Assembly (NCBI GenBank): GCA_963977005.1
Contig: CAXBMQ010000001.1
Location: 62,001-126,000, forward strand
Direction: 5' to 3'
Length of the DNA stretch: 64,000 nt
Origin: CAXBCP01 sp963977005
GTDB lineage: Bacteria > Pseudomonadota > Alphaproteobacteria > MPNO01 > UBA830
Shown: piece after piece, positions 9,598-18,758 of the stretch
Numbering within the stretch: the stretch's first letter is position 1
Layout: the number at the start of each line of letters is the position of its first letter
Notes under the pieces: model-generated
Told to the model about the DNA's origin: nothing
The model's input: the letters and a program-made list of their open reading frames with translations, nothing else
The model's database searches: none
Made by a program: the position numbers and the translations under genes

Positions 9598-10188
9598 TTA
9601 ACTACTGGGTTTGGGGGAGAAGACATCTATAGGCCCTGGCCCCTTGTGCCTATCGATGTGCCAATATCTGAAACCTTCATCAGTATACGCCGCTAGCAAA
9701 TAGAAATCTTCGGGCTCCGTCCCAGAAAAGGCATTGACCATCTCGGACAGCCATTCAGCGATCTCCAAGCCATCTCGTTGTCGACCGTCGAAGATCATGC
9801 AGCGAACAAGGGCGCGGCCTACAACGAGTTTATGAAAGTCGTCTCTGACATCACCCAAATTTCCAAACTCGCTCTCGACGATGAGAACAGCCTGTTTCAG
9901 GAAGTCGAGTTCCGGATCGACCAGATGTTTGGGCGAACTGGACGATCCTGTCTCAGCATATCCGAGCCAGCAAACATCGTATAACCATTCTCCCCACCCG
10001 TTTCCTTGGCCGTGGGCGCTAACCCTTAGAGACTTCTGCTTGCCTGCATCACAAAGTCTCTCGGTGATTTTTCTTGTCCATTCTTTTCCATCGGCTCCAT
10101 GTTTATGGAGGCTGGGTTTATGGAGGCTCGCGAAAACATCGTCGATTGCTGAACGAGCGAGCTCCGAAACTTCGTCTTTGGTCACCAT
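9598..10188 (-). CDS. Hypothetical protein with a possible PD-(D/E)XK core
   Basis: 196 residues, soluble. Residues E36, D71 (in WLYDVCWLGY) and E105-S-E107 (in LIVESEFGN), followed by DFHK near 117-120, resemble the spacing of PD-(D/E)XK nuclease cores. This is a weak structural guess, not a family match. The start ATG at 10,188 has a GGAAAAG stretch upstream. It lies 22 bases downstream of the putative exported FtsZ-like gene and is probably co-transcribed with it. A 14-bp hairpin follows the stop. Confidence 0.6.
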   Translation of the reverse strand: MVTKDEVSELARSAIDDVFASLHKPSLHKHGADGKEWTRKITERLCDAGKQKSLRVSAHGQGNGWGEWLYDVCWLGYAETGSSSSPKHLVDPELDFLKQAVLIVESEFGNLGDVRDDFHKLVVGRALVRCMIFDGRQRDGLEIAEWLSEMVNAFSGTEPEDFYLLAAYTDEGFRYWHIDRHKGPGPIDVFSPKPSS

Positions 10189-10210
10189 GTTGCTTTCTTT
10201 TCCATTCGCG

Positions 10211-11332
10211 TTAGGCGGGGTCCGCCAAGACCAAGAGCTCTAGAGTGCTGTGATATCCATTGGGTTCGAAGGCGAGAATATTTTGATCAAGACCCAGACT
10301 TTCCTCGGCGCCGTCGAGGATGTTGCTTGCTATGCCGACAAGGCTGGTGCCGTCGCTTTCACGCATTGGGCTGAGAATAAGACATTTTGCATTACAGGTA
10401 TGCCCGCGCAACCAGCTTCCCATTTCACGAGCGTAAGCTTCCAACGGTTTTCGCCGCGCATTTCGAAAGTCCGGCGGCAGGCACAACCGCCTGAAATGGG
10501 CCGAGCCTCCTTTGCCAATCCAGGTTAAAATATCCCGGTTATCGACATTTGAAGTTTTCTGGACACTGTCAGTCAGGATAGAAGCCACCCGGCACAAATA
10601 ATCTCCCTCGTTCGAGAACTCAGGGTCTCTTTGGTCGCTTGCACCGCAGACCGCGAGCACCTCCTCATGTGACGCCTCTATGACGCCGTCAGCGAATGTT
10701 CTTAGTTGTTGGAGCGCAATACTCTTGGCTCGCTCCATCTCCGGAATATGCTTGCCTCTAGAGACAAGCGCATAGGTCCAGAACCCCGCCTTCCGACAAA
10801 GTTCCGTCGTCGTAACTGCAGCAGACAGAGCGCTAGGGTCGTTCAATACGCAGGTTATCAGCGCGAAGCCATGTGCCTTGACGGGATGAGTCTCAGTACT
10901 CCAATTCTCAACCAATCTTGCAAACAAACCGGGAGAAGTTCTAGCCTCCGTGAGCGTGATCGACTGCGCATTTTGGCCATGCCAACCCTGGGCCAATAGC
11001 TCGCCACTGTCGGAACCACTTGCGCTAACAGAATTTTCAGATTCGCACACAAAATTATGGGTATCGACAGAAGAGGCGGGTGCATTGAGCAATCCTGTCG
11101 TTCCCGTATGAAAGACCGTAACAGCGCACGGTTCTATCGTCTCGTCACTTACCTCCCCGATACCAGCGGTTAATTCATTGAAACTGAGAGAAATTGGACC
11201 GGATAGATGCTCCGGAAAAATATACAACCTCTGATGCTGGGAAGGCTCCGCTGATATCCCTTTGCTAAAAAGGCCTGCAACCCCGCACAGAGCCATACCT
11301 CCCAGGAAATGACGTCGCGGTAAACTTGACAT
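10211..11332 (-). CDS. Twin-arginine leader protein with FtsZ/tubulin-like layout
   Basis: 373 residues. It begins with PRRHFLGGMALCGVAG, a twin-arginine or Sec-like leader with a cleavage region near 25-29. The mature part follows the order of an FtsZ-type fold by eye: FALITCVLNDPSALSAAVTTT where the glycine-rich nucleotide loop would be (but with no GGGTGTG); a segment ending ALVSRGK, then EMERAKSIALQQL; then DYLCRVASILTDSV and NRDILTWI; and a C-terminal domain that includes CLILSPMRES and ends LELLVLADPA. The nucleotide-binding glycines are missing, so GTPase activity is doubtful. The assignment is inference from pattern order; an unrelated exported protein remains possible. It heads a two-gene unit with the 9,598-10,188 gene. 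Confidence 0.6.
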   Translation of the reverse strand: MSSLPRRHFLGGMALCGVAGLFSKGISAEPSQHQRLYIFPEHLSGPISLSFNELTAGIGEVSDETIEPCAVTVFHTGTTGLLNAPASSVDTHNFVCESENSVSASGSDSGELLAQGWHGQNAQSITLTEARTSPGLFARLVENWSTETHPVKAHGFALITCVLNDPSALSAAVTTTELCRKAGFWTYALVSRGKHIPEMERAKSIALQQLRTFADGVIEASHEEVLAVCGASDQRDPEFSNEGDYLCRVASILTDSVQKTSNVDNRDILTWIGKGGSAHFRRLCLPPDFRNARRKPLEAYAREMGSWLRGHTCNAKCLILSPMRESDGTSLVGIASNILDGAEESLGLDQNILAFEPNGYHSTLELLVLADPA

Positions 11333-11452
11333 AATGCGCCCCGCATCTTCGTGGTGAAGCGCTCCATGTTAAGCGTCGCGTCCGCGATCTGTCCACGACA
11401 GCGATTCTGGTTATACAGTATCTATTAATTCTAAAACTTTGAGCACCGCTTG

Positions 11453-11469
11453 GGGTCAGAATCAGACCC
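11453..11469. repeat. Short inverted repeat in divergent promoter region
   Basis: GGGTC (11,453-11,457) and GACCC (11,465-11,469) flank a 7-base spacer in the 224-base region between the minus-strand FtsZ-like gene and the plus-strand DUF2806-like gene. It could be an operator or a small hairpin. Five-base arms can occur by chance. Confidence 0.25.
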
Positions 11470-11556
11470 TATCCGGCGAAGTCTTTACAATGGAAGGTGT
11501 TTGCCTCGCCTGTACTTGATAAGATCGTTCTGACTGAAAAAAGAACTGGAATTTTC

Positions 11557-12672
11557 ATGCCTGACTCCGAAGGCCATAATTTGCCAGATCGCCGATCTGA
11601 AACGCCCGCATCTATGCCGGAAACGGCGCAGAAAGCGGCGAAAACCATTGGCTTTCCTCCAAACAGAGCGGTCCTGAGACTACTGAGGGTCGTTCTTCGA
11701 GGAACGCTGATGCTGTCAGATCGATTGTTAGAAAGATATTTGGAGTCTGAACAACGGATCGCGGCATCGCGGCATTTGATCGAATCCCGAAAACAGATCC
11801 TAGAACTACAGCGAATGGAGGCGGAGACTTACCTGGAGTTGTTGAAGCGGGACGGCGATATCTCTGTCGACCGGTTTCGGAGCCTTGAGGAGTTCTCGCG
11901 AGCAATGAACGAAAAGCGAGTGCTGACGCGGGCTCTGGAACGACTGGCACAGGAGACCGACCGCGAATGGGTCGAAGAGGTGGCGGATGAGGACGAGATC
12001 TCAGACAGTTGGTATGACCGGTTTCGACAAATCGCCCGCATGAAGAACGATCCTTGGCGGGAAGAAGTCATGAGCGCATGCCTTGCACGCGAGGCTTGTG
12101 AGCCCGGATCTATCTCGCTTCGCGCCCTTTGGAATGTGTCGATGCTGGAAGAAGAAGAAATCCAAGATCTGATGGATTTCGTGAATATGTCAGCCAAGCT
12201 CTACCGAGATGGCACGCCCATGGGGTTTTACATGGTCGGCTACTACGCTCAATTGGTGAAATCAGATTACGTGGGGCGGAACAGCGAAACGAAATCGATC
12301 AGCGACCTGTTCGACCGACTGGAAGCGCTCGACCTATTCGCCTTGGGACATGGCGATGTGGATTTGATGAATGCCAGCAAATATCAGCTGGAAATGGGGT
12401 CGGTGCGATACGCCATATCCATGGCAGATAACCCCCCCAAGGACATTGCGGACGCTTTCGTGGAAGGACAAAACGCCCCGCCGTTTGGTCGAAATGCCGA
12501 CAGCAATGGCGGTGACGGCCGTTACAGCCTCCACGCAATGCCACTTACGCGAGCGGGAAACGAGATCGCGGCATTGCTGGACTGGAAACCATCGCAAGAG
12601 TCGATTGAGCGCTTTGAGGAGGCATTGCGGCAGCAAGGAGAGAATTTAAAGGCTATGGGATTGAAAGGGTGA
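11557..12672 (+). CDS. DUF2806/TIGR03899-like protein
   Basis: 371 residues, soluble and strongly helical. The region around residues 149-190 (SWYDRFRQIARMKND, then PGSISLRALWNVSML) has the layout of the DUF2806/TIGR03899 proteins, in which a WxxRF helix is followed by a PGSFSLRTL-type motif. Residues 50-125 are rich in Glu/Arg and probably coiled coil. Function unknown. The ATG at 11,557 has CTGGA ten bases upstream; a GTG at 11,497 is an alternative. The gene ends 7 bases before a membrane-protein gene and the two should be one operon, suggesting a sensor or effector anchored at the membrane. Confidence 0.7.
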   Translation: MPDSEGHNLPDRRSETPASMPETAQKAAKTIGFPPNRAVLRLLRVVLRGTLMLSDRLLERYLESEQRIAASRHLIESRKQILELQRMEAETYLELLKRDGDISVDRFRSLEEFSRAMNEKRVLTRALERLAQETDREWVEEVADEDEISDSWYDRFRQIARMKNDPWREEVMSACLAREACEPGSISLRALWNVSMLEEEEIQDLMDFVNMSAKLYRDGTPMGFYMVGYYAQLVKSDYVGRNSETKSISDLFDRLEALDLFALGHGDVDLMNASKYQLEMGSVRYAISMADNPPKDIADAFVEGQNAPPFGRNADSNGGDGRYSLHAMPLTRAGNEIAALLDWKPSQESIERFEEALRQQGENLKAMGLKG

Positions 12673-12679
12673 AGCCGGG

Positions 12680-13396
12680 GTGAAACCTGAAAAAGCGGGC
12701 CTATTTAAATCGCTCTCCAAGAAGGATGCCTTTTTCTTGTTGACCTTGGTCGCAGTTCAACTGGTCATCCTGCACGGAAAATTTGTAGCGATGGTATTAT
12801 TCGACCAGACGACCTTCTCCGCATATGTAGACCCGGGACCGGTAGCCCATGGAACGATATTGGTAGGTTCTTTGTGGTTTTTCGGGCTCAAGGCGACGCG
12901 GATTGGATCCGAGTGGAAGGTCTTCCTTGGCGCCGCCATCAGCATCGCAATGATCGTGGTGATGAGCGTTGTGCGGCACGCCATCATCATCTCGGTGCTA
13001 ACTTTGTTCTGCTATATGGTAGCGATCACCGTGGTATTTATCGATGACTATTTCGAGCGGGAAATGGAAATCGATTTTTGGAAGTTAGTATTTGGAGCCG
13101 GAATGAAGGGGATGCAATTCGCGTTAGTCCTTTTCGGCATCGGAATGGCATTGCTTAGGGTGTTAGCAGATAGCAAGAATGAGAGCACTTGGGGTTTTCT
13201 CACAACATTCTTCTCAGCCACGATCGCTATGGTCGCCACGATTTATCTATTGGTCAACTGGGTGATGTTTCCTTGCTGGCGAAAATTAGCGGAAGCCTAT
13301 GCCCAAGAACCTGCACATAACGGCGCATTAAGTGCACAAGCACGTTCAATGCGGCGGCGGGCAAAGAAGAAGGCGCGAAATGGTCGTTTCTTGTAA
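12680..13396 (+). CDS. Polytopic membrane protein of unknown function
   Basis: 238 residues with about six predicted membrane helices, near 18-36, 55-71, 82-101, 104-124, 143-163 and 176-198. A highly basic C-terminal tail (MRRRAKKKARNGR) should stay in the cytoplasm. No family recognised. The GTG start lies 7 bases after the stop of the DUF2806-like gene with a GAAG/GGGG purine run before it. The pairing of a soluble coiled-coil protein with a small multi-span protein resembles two-gene defence modules where the membrane partner is the effector, but this is inference. Confidence 0.7.
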   Translation: MKPEKAGLFKSLSKKDAFFLLTLVAVQLVILHGKFVAMVLFDQTTFSAYVDPGPVAHGTILVGSLWFFGLKATRIGSEWKVFLGAAISIAMIVVMSVVRHAIIISVLTLFCYMVAITVVFIDDYFEREMEIDFWKLVFGAGMKGMQFALVLFGIGMALLRVLADSKNESTWGFLTTFFSATIAMVATIYLLVNWVMFPCWRKLAEAYAQEPAHNGALSAQARSMRRRAKKKARNGRFL

Positions 13397-13719
13397 CGAC
13401 ACCATCTCTTATTTATGGCTTAGATTCGGCCATGCATCGGCGTCGGATAAAGTGATGGATTGTGCTCAAATATAGAAAAAATTTGGGGCTCTCGTCTGTT
13501 GGCTGCCTTGATTGGACCTGAAGGTCAGCGGACTGCCGCAAGCTGAGGAACAATGACAAACCTGCCGGGAGAGAGCACCGCGAAGCGAGAGGCCGAAATT
13601 TTTTATGGTTCGAAAACCTGCATCGTCAGTGGCCTAAGTGATCCAATGGATGGGGGGCAAGGTCACGCTGGATGTCAGAGAGGTCTTTCGGAACCTCAAG
13701 TGCTTTCGATTGACCGTCC
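13397..13719. other. Convergent intergenic region
   Basis: About 320 bases between two converging genes. It holds one short frame from an ATG at 13,553 preceded by GAGG, but the peptide has no recognisable features and its end runs into the opposite gene. A weak 5-bp hairpin lies near 13,418-13,436. No clear RNA gene or mobile element remnant was seen. Confidence 0.35.
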
Positions 13720-14364
13720 TCAAGCACAAAAAATTTGGACCATCGTGTCAAATCTGTTCTTGAGAGAAAATATAAAGTCGGGATGATCGTTTGACGCCCT
13801 CGGCTTTGCTCCCCGGTACGTTCTTCGCGCCCATATTTTTGAGCGGGCCGTCGCAGAATTACGTAACGCGTAGTCACGCAGCTCGTCTGTCCGCACAATG
13901 TAGAATGCGATCTCGCCAGTTGGGGCCATACCGGATGTTTCTGAATAGACACCAAAACGTGCATCCAGCAAGTCGCCGAAGTTCACGACCACCCAGAGGT
14001 CGGATTGCCACTTTATATTTTTGGTGAGGTCAGGTGCCGCCATATCAAGGGTAACGGGTCTTGCGATACCTTTGGATTGGATACGAACCGATCCGTCGAC
14101 CCTGATGTCAAATCCCGGATTGTTCTTTCTGATTACCTGATTTGCATCTTCGATAGCGGCGGCAGGGTAAAGTTCTCGAATTAGAGCAATGGTAGCTTGT
14201 TCGCCATGGTGTCCGAGAATTTGTCGGTTTCTGGGCCCAAGCGTTTTTTTTGCGGCTTTGTCATCTTCGAGGTCGGCTTTTAAGTAATCCTGGAGGTGCT
14301 GCAGGTCGCTTTTCGGCAGGCTGTATGAGAATTCTGCAAGAAGGTTATCGACAAAGTTGTTCAT
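13720..14364 (-). CDS. Putative PD-(D/E)XK-fold nuclease
   Basis: 214 residues. E55 (in GHHGEQAT), D86 (in GFDIRV) and Q96-S-K98 (in VRIQSKG) fit the E...D...(E/Q)xK spacing of restriction-endonuclease-like folds. The following DLWVVVNFGD strand is also typical of proteins that read DNA or RNA ends. The frame is open up to 14,544, but the upstream 60 codons look non-coding and begin with TTG; the ATG at 14,364 has GGG six bases upstream and is preferred. It is the last gene of the minus-strand run that includes the CBASS and AddAB-like genes, and could supply an extra nuclease. Confidence 0.6.
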   Translation of the reverse strand: MNNFVDNLLAEFSYSLPKSDLQHLQDYLKADLEDDKAAKKTLGPRNRQILGHHGEQATIALIRELYPAAAIEDANQVIRKNNPGFDIRVDGSVRIQSKGIARPVTLDMAAPDLTKNIKWQSDLWVVVNFGDLLDARFGVYSETSGMAPTGEIAFYIVRTDELRDYALRNSATARSKIWARRTYRGAKPRASNDHPDFIFSLKNRFDTMVQIFCA

Positions 14365-14540
14365 TGAAACCCAACAGTCAGTTCGCGGCGCGGCCGCATT
14401 ATTTTTAACAGGATCCACTCTTAATGCGGTGACGGCCCTTGGCGCAATCTCATGAAGGTTCGCAGGTGGCGACCACCTGTAAGCAAAGCCGCTATTTGAT
14501 TGTAAGCCTCGCCATAGCTGCTCAGAACCTCGCCCCTGGA

Positions 14541-15296
14541 TCAATTCATTGCTTCGATTGCAAGCGACTCGGCGCTGGCAAACAGCAACATTTCAAGACG
14601 ATATAGTTTTTCCCCGGGTAGTTTTTTCAGAACGGCTCTCATGAACTGGCAATAAACCTCATAGGTATCGTCACGACGTATCCGTAACCAGCCGCGTTCA
14701 TTCACCAGAGTGCGTGGTTTGAATCTCTCCTCTTGGGAGAAGCCTCGTTTGTTCGTGAGATCACCCACAATCTTGTTTCTGCCTTGCGGAACATTGAACA
14801 CCAAGCCGTTCTCTACATTCCGGATCACCTGAAGCGCGTTAAGGCTAGCGGCTACTCTGGAGTCGTAAATTGCAAACCGCTCCGGATCTATCGCGGCGAG
14901 TATTTTTGAATAGCTCGCCATACCGTCAAATTTTTTACCCAGACGGTCGGCACAAATATCTCTGACGAATTTCTCGATCCGGTCATCGGATCCGCTACTT
15001 ATTCCTCCCCAATCTCTGACCGCCCATTCTGCCAGCTGGACACGCTCCTCAAATGACGCGTTTGCCCAAGCTTTCGCCAAAAATGATTTAATTCTCAACG
15101 TTTGGGCATAAGTCGAAAGTACGCTGCCCATATCGACTCCGTCGGGGTACCGACGAAAAGGCCAGATATAAATTTGTTCCAAAAATGCGAGATGGTCCCT
15201 AGCATAGGAAACAACTGCATTCACAGGTTCAGGCGGTATTTTAAATCTTCCTGACGCATCAGGTTTCAGGGACATCGAACCGGCTCGTTGTCCCAT
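14541..15296 (-). CDS. Hypothetical protein, possible helix-hairpin-helix-type DNA-binding fold
   Basis: 251 residues, soluble. The segment at about 135-158 (ILAAIDPERFAIYDSRVAASL) resembles the core of proteins related to helix-hairpin-helix glycosylases, where an IYDxRVA segment follows a helical pair, but I see no catalytic lysine-aspartate pair that would make it a glycosylase. ATG 15,296 is supported by GAGGA upstream. It starts 114 bases after the AddA-like gene, same strand, and may have its own promoter. Function unknown. Confidence 0.6.
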   Translation of the reverse strand: MGQRAGSMSLKPDASGRFKIPPEPVNAVVSYARDHLAFLEQIYIWPFRRYPDGVDMGSVLSTYAQTLRIKSFLAKAWANASFEERVQLAEWAVRDWGGISSGSDDRIEKFVRDICADRLGKKFDGMASYSKILAAIDPERFAIYDSRVAASLNALQVIRNVENGLVFNVPQGRNKIVGDLTNKRGFSQEERFKPRTLVNERGWLRIRRDDTYEVYCQFMRAVLKKLPGEKLYRLEMLLFASAESLAIEAMN

Positions 15297-15410
15297 CCGT
15301 TCCTCGCACCGTTGTAGCAGGGATTAGCTGAAAACAGAAATGAATATACCCGGGCTGCAAATTTCCGGACGATTGCCAGAAACTCCCCAAGCCTTCTTTG
15401 TTCCGGGACC

Positions 15411-18400
15411 TCAATCCAGCGTGACGTCCTCGACCTGCCCGAGAGTCATATAGACAATCAGTCCACGTTCGGCGCAGCTCGCGTGCAAATATTCCCGAAC
15501 CTGTCGCCGATAGTTTTCCCTTGTCACCGGGCTTGGACTGACGTCGCTCTTCCAGTCTATGACGACTTCTATTTTCCCATCAGGATTAATGGCCACAGCA
15601 TCGGAGATTCCGGAAACCGCAGTTTCATGTTGAGGTTGGGCAGGATCGGCCTCATAGCCAAAGACCGTAAATTCCGCCTGCAACCGCTCGCGCAGCGCCA
15701 TGACTTCCGGAAGAGCCAAGGTGTTTACGACGGCCTGCGCCAACTCTTCAGGGACCAGCCCGTTTGCAGGGTTATCCGGATCTGACGTTTCCAGCTGGCT
15801 CAGAAGCTCGACGGCTCTTATCTGAATCGCTTTCAGGTCATCGGCGGTCTCGCCTGAGAGCAGTTCTTCCATCAGCTTGTGCAGTACTGTGCCGCGAAGA
15901 GGGCCGCCCGAAATCTCAGCCCTTCCCGTATCCTCCTCGACAAAAACCTCCGCGGCCGCCATCGCATCCAGAGCATCTTCACTACCCAACTCGTGACGAC
16001 TCGGCTGGCGCCATTCAATGCTTCTTGTCGATTGAACAATTCGCTCGGCCTCGACAGCGAAAGTCTCACGGTCCTGACGATTAACATTGTCCGCCGCATT
16101 TTCTGGCAGCATGTCGTCGTACGCCTCAGGATCGATTGGCGGCAGATCGCTCACGCCGAGATCAATTAAGCTGAGCCACCCTGAATGGCCCGTCGAAAGA
16201 CATGGGATAACCAGCAGCTCTGCGGCTCTGGTGCACGCAACATAAAGAAGGCGAATCCGTTCGCGGTCCTGCTGCGCCCGCTCGTCGCCGAGGACCTGGG
16301 TGTAACTGCCATCCGAAACCGGACCGAGATTATGGTGAATCGTATTCGAGGCTCGATTAAGAAGCAGGCCCGATTCCGACATTAAATTAGTCATCGTATT
16401 CACAGGGATGACGATCGGCCACTCAAGACCCTTCGCCGAGTGCATAGTAATCAAATGCACGGCCTGCTCTTCAGCGTCGGGCCGTCCCTCGATCTCGGAC
16501 TCCGAATTTTCCCATTTGCTGCGCATGTCTGCCGCAAACGCCGCAAGTCCCCGCACGTCGTAGGGTCGCGACATTTCGAGGAAAAGGTCGACGTTTGCCA
16601 AAGCGCGTTCCGCTCCACCTGGATGGCGCTGCCGCAGAATGGGCCGAACACGCAGTTCCTCAATGGCATCCGATAACAACTCGAATGGAGTGGTTGATCG
16701 AGCCCTTCGCGCCAGCGCCTGCAAGACCTCCACTACCTCTCTGGCGATCGGGTGAGCGATCCGAGACGGTTCCGTCCAGAGCCAGAACTGCGGGAGGCGC
16801 GTGGATCCTTCGGGGCCAGGCAATTCCCCAACGATATCGAGGAGTTGCTCCTCGGTGAGACCGACCAGCGGGCCGCGCATCATCGCGCCAAAAGCAACCG
16901 TATCCCGACTGTCTGCCAGCGTTCGTGTAATAGCAATCAGATCCTGAATTTCCTGTCGGCGGAAAAAACCCTTCCCGGCCTGACTGGCGACAGGAATACC
17001 GAGATCCTCGAGCGAGCGCTCATATCGCCAGAGCTGGGTCCCGCTGGGTGCAAGAAGCGCGATATCGCCCGGTTTGACCAATGGGTCTTCTGACCGGTTT
17101 CCATCCTGAAGGCGATGACTGCCAATCAAACGACGACAAAGGTCAGCAACCTTTGCCGCCTCCGACTCCCGCATTTCATTCTGATTAGGCTTTTCACCGG
17201 CATAAACGACCTCGACATCCAGCCGGGCTACTTTTGGAAGATCGTCACTCGCTTCTTCCACCGGATCGAGATTCTGGAAGCCCGGCTGCCCTTCCTCAGA
17301 GAGAGGCTCAGCAAAGCGTTCGTTAACCCATTCAAGAATTGGTCGAAGCGACCTGAAGTTCGCGGTGATCTCCAGGACATTCTCAGGAAACTGGCTTCGT
17401 ATCGCCTCGCGCGCGTCGACATAAGTATCAACGTCAGCCCCGCGGAAGCGATATATCGCCTGCTTCGGATCGCCGACGCAAAACAGGGCTCCTTCGCGAA
17501 GCGTGCGAGCACGCCAGTCGTCTGTCTCTCCGCTTTCTCCGCAGAGACGCCACAGAATTTCCGCCTGAAGCGGGTCCGTGTCCTGAAACTCATCGACCAG
17601 AATGTTCACATAACGATTAGCCAGCGCGCGGCGGACAGTTTCATTCTCCCTGAGAAGCTCGGCCGCCTTCAATAAGAGGTCGTCAAAATCGAGCAAGGCG
17701 GCCTCACGCTTATAGGCCTCAAAGCGCTGCAGAAGTTCATTGAACTCGTCTGCGAAAGCCTTGAATCCTGCTGCGGCAAGCATGCCCTGGAGTTCGAGCC
17801 ACGCCTCCCCAACCGCGGCGTAAAGCCCCTCTCCTTCGGCGGATACCCTGCCGCCCTCTGCCTTCGACAAACCACTCCCGGCAGCGGCCTTCTCCCACTT
17901 GCCCTTCTTGCCCCAGCGTCGCCAAGTGAATTTCTGAGTGAGCGCAGAGGATACAACCGGGTTCAGGGCCAGTTGAATGATGGTTGCTTCGTTTGGGCCA
18001 CCGCTCAATTCTTGATCAAAGGTATGGGCTATATCACGAAATTCAGCCACCAAATCAGCGGTGTCACCTTCTGAATATCCAATTCCATTGAACCACGTGA
18101 CGAAGTCATCGACCGCTGACTTGAAAGCCTCCAGAACGTCCTCCGACCAAGTTATTTCCGCAGGTCGCGCGGTCCTGTGCCTCCGAAGAAAATCGGCAAG
18201 CTCAACAATTCTGACTTCCGGACTCCCTTCGGAAGCCTCGACAAAGGCAACCAGAGCACCAGTGTTGTCCTCATTATCCAGGCGGTCTCGCAAAAACCGC
18301 TTCAGCAGGTCCTGCCAGGCAAGCGTTGCTTCCGCTTCATCCATCACCCGCGCACCCGGATCGACATTTGCCTCAACGGGATAGGGGCGAACGAGTTGCT

Positions 18401-18758
18401 GACAGAAGCCGTGGATAGTGGTGACCGTCAGTTCATTAAGTCGCTGTCGGGCCTGATCGAGATTTTCTCGCTGAGAGTCGGTCAGACCGTCGGGAAGGAC
18501 CTCCCTCATGTTATAGGGCACATCACCCTCAAGGAGATCGTCGATGAATTTTGAAATCCGTGAGAACAGCTGTCCTGCCGCAAGTTCGGTAAAGGTAATT
18601 GCCGCGACCTGTCGGGGCGGGGTTCCGCGGGCGAGCATAAGCGCAACCCGGCCTGCCATAAGTGAGGTTTTCCCAGACCCTGCCCCGGCCTCGATGAGAA
18701 GCGTGGAGCCATGATCGACGAGAGCGCGCGTTCGCTGGGACTGATCCGGTAGCGTCAT
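15411..18758 (-). CDS. AddA/RecB-like UvrD helicase with C-terminal nuclease
   Basis: 1,115 residues. Walker A GAGSGKT at 25-31 (K30); an AITFTELAA segment of motif Ia; motif II VDEFQDTD near residue 387; GDPKQAIYRFRGAD of motif III/IV; and a C-terminal half with HLITMHSAKGLEWP and RLLYVACTRA of motifs V and VI. The last 160 residues carry a RecB-family PD-(D/E)XK nuclease: GTVLHKLMEELL near 955 and VVIDWKSD near 1,065. This is the helicase-nuclease subunit of an AddAB-type exonuclease. The start ATG shares one base with the stop of the AddB-like gene (TAATG), so the two are translationally coupled. Genomes of this group have their own AddAB, so this copy is probably dedicated to the island. 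Confidence 0.88.
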   Translation of the reverse strand: MTLPDQSQRTRALVDHGSTLLIEAGAGSGKTSLMAGRVALMLARGTPPRQVAAITFTELAAGQLFSRISKFIDDLLEGDVPYNMREVLPDGLTDSQRENLDQARQRLNELTVTTIHGFCQQLVRPYPVEANVDPGARVMDEAEATLAWQDLLKRFLRDRLDNEDNTGALVAFVEASEGSPEVRIVELADFLRRHRTARPAEITWSEDVLEAFKSAVDDFVTWFNGIGYSEGDTADLVAEFRDIAHTFDQELSGGPNEATIIQLALNPVVSSALTQKFTWRRWGKKGKWEKAAAGSGLSKAEGGRVSAEGEGLYAAVGEAWLELQGMLAAAGFKAFADEFNELLQRFEAYKREAALLDFDDLLLKAAELLRENETVRRALANRYVNILVDEFQDTDPLQAEILWRLCGESGETDDWRARTLREGALFCVGDPKQAIYRFRGADVDTYVDAREAIRSQFPENVLEITANFRSLRPILEWVNERFAEPLSEEGQPGFQNLDPVEEASDDLPKVARLDVEVVYAGEKPNQNEMRESEAAKVADLCRRLIGSHRLQDGNRSEDPLVKPGDIALLAPSGTQLWRYERSLEDLGIPVASQAGKGFFRRQEIQDLIAITRTLADSRDTVAFGAMMRGPLVGLTEEQLLDIVGELPGPEGSTRLPQFWLWTEPSRIAHPIAREVVEVLQALARRARSTTPFELLSDAIEELRVRPILRQRHPGGAERALANVDLFLEMSRPYDVRGLAAFAADMRSKWENSESEIEGRPDAEEQAVHLITMHSAKGLEWPIVIPVNTMTNLMSESGLLLNRASNTIHHNLGPVSDGSYTQVLGDERAQQDRERIRLLYVACTRAAELLVIPCLSTGHSGWLSLIDLGVSDLPPIDPEAYDDMLPENAADNVNRQDRETFAVEAERIVQSTRSIEWRQPSRHELGSEDALDAMAAAEVFVEEDTGRAEISGGPLRGTVLHKLMEELLSGETADDLKAIQIRAVELLSQLETSDPDNPANGLVPEELAQAVVNTLALPEVMALRERLQAEFTVFGYEADPAQPQHETAVSGISDAVAINPDGKIEVVIDWKSDVSPSPVTRENYRRQVREYLHASCAERGLIVYMTLGQVEDVTLD

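Noticed and set aside
13553..13786. Possible 77-codon plus-strand gene with GAGG before its ATG
   Set aside because: Runs into the opposite convergent gene, and the peptide has no recognisable pattern; kept only as a note in the intergenic entry.
14365..14544. N-terminal extension of the 13,720-14,364 gene up to a TTG
   Set aside because: The extra 60 codons are Pro/Arg-rich without structure, and the start overlaps the previous stop with no ribosome binding site.
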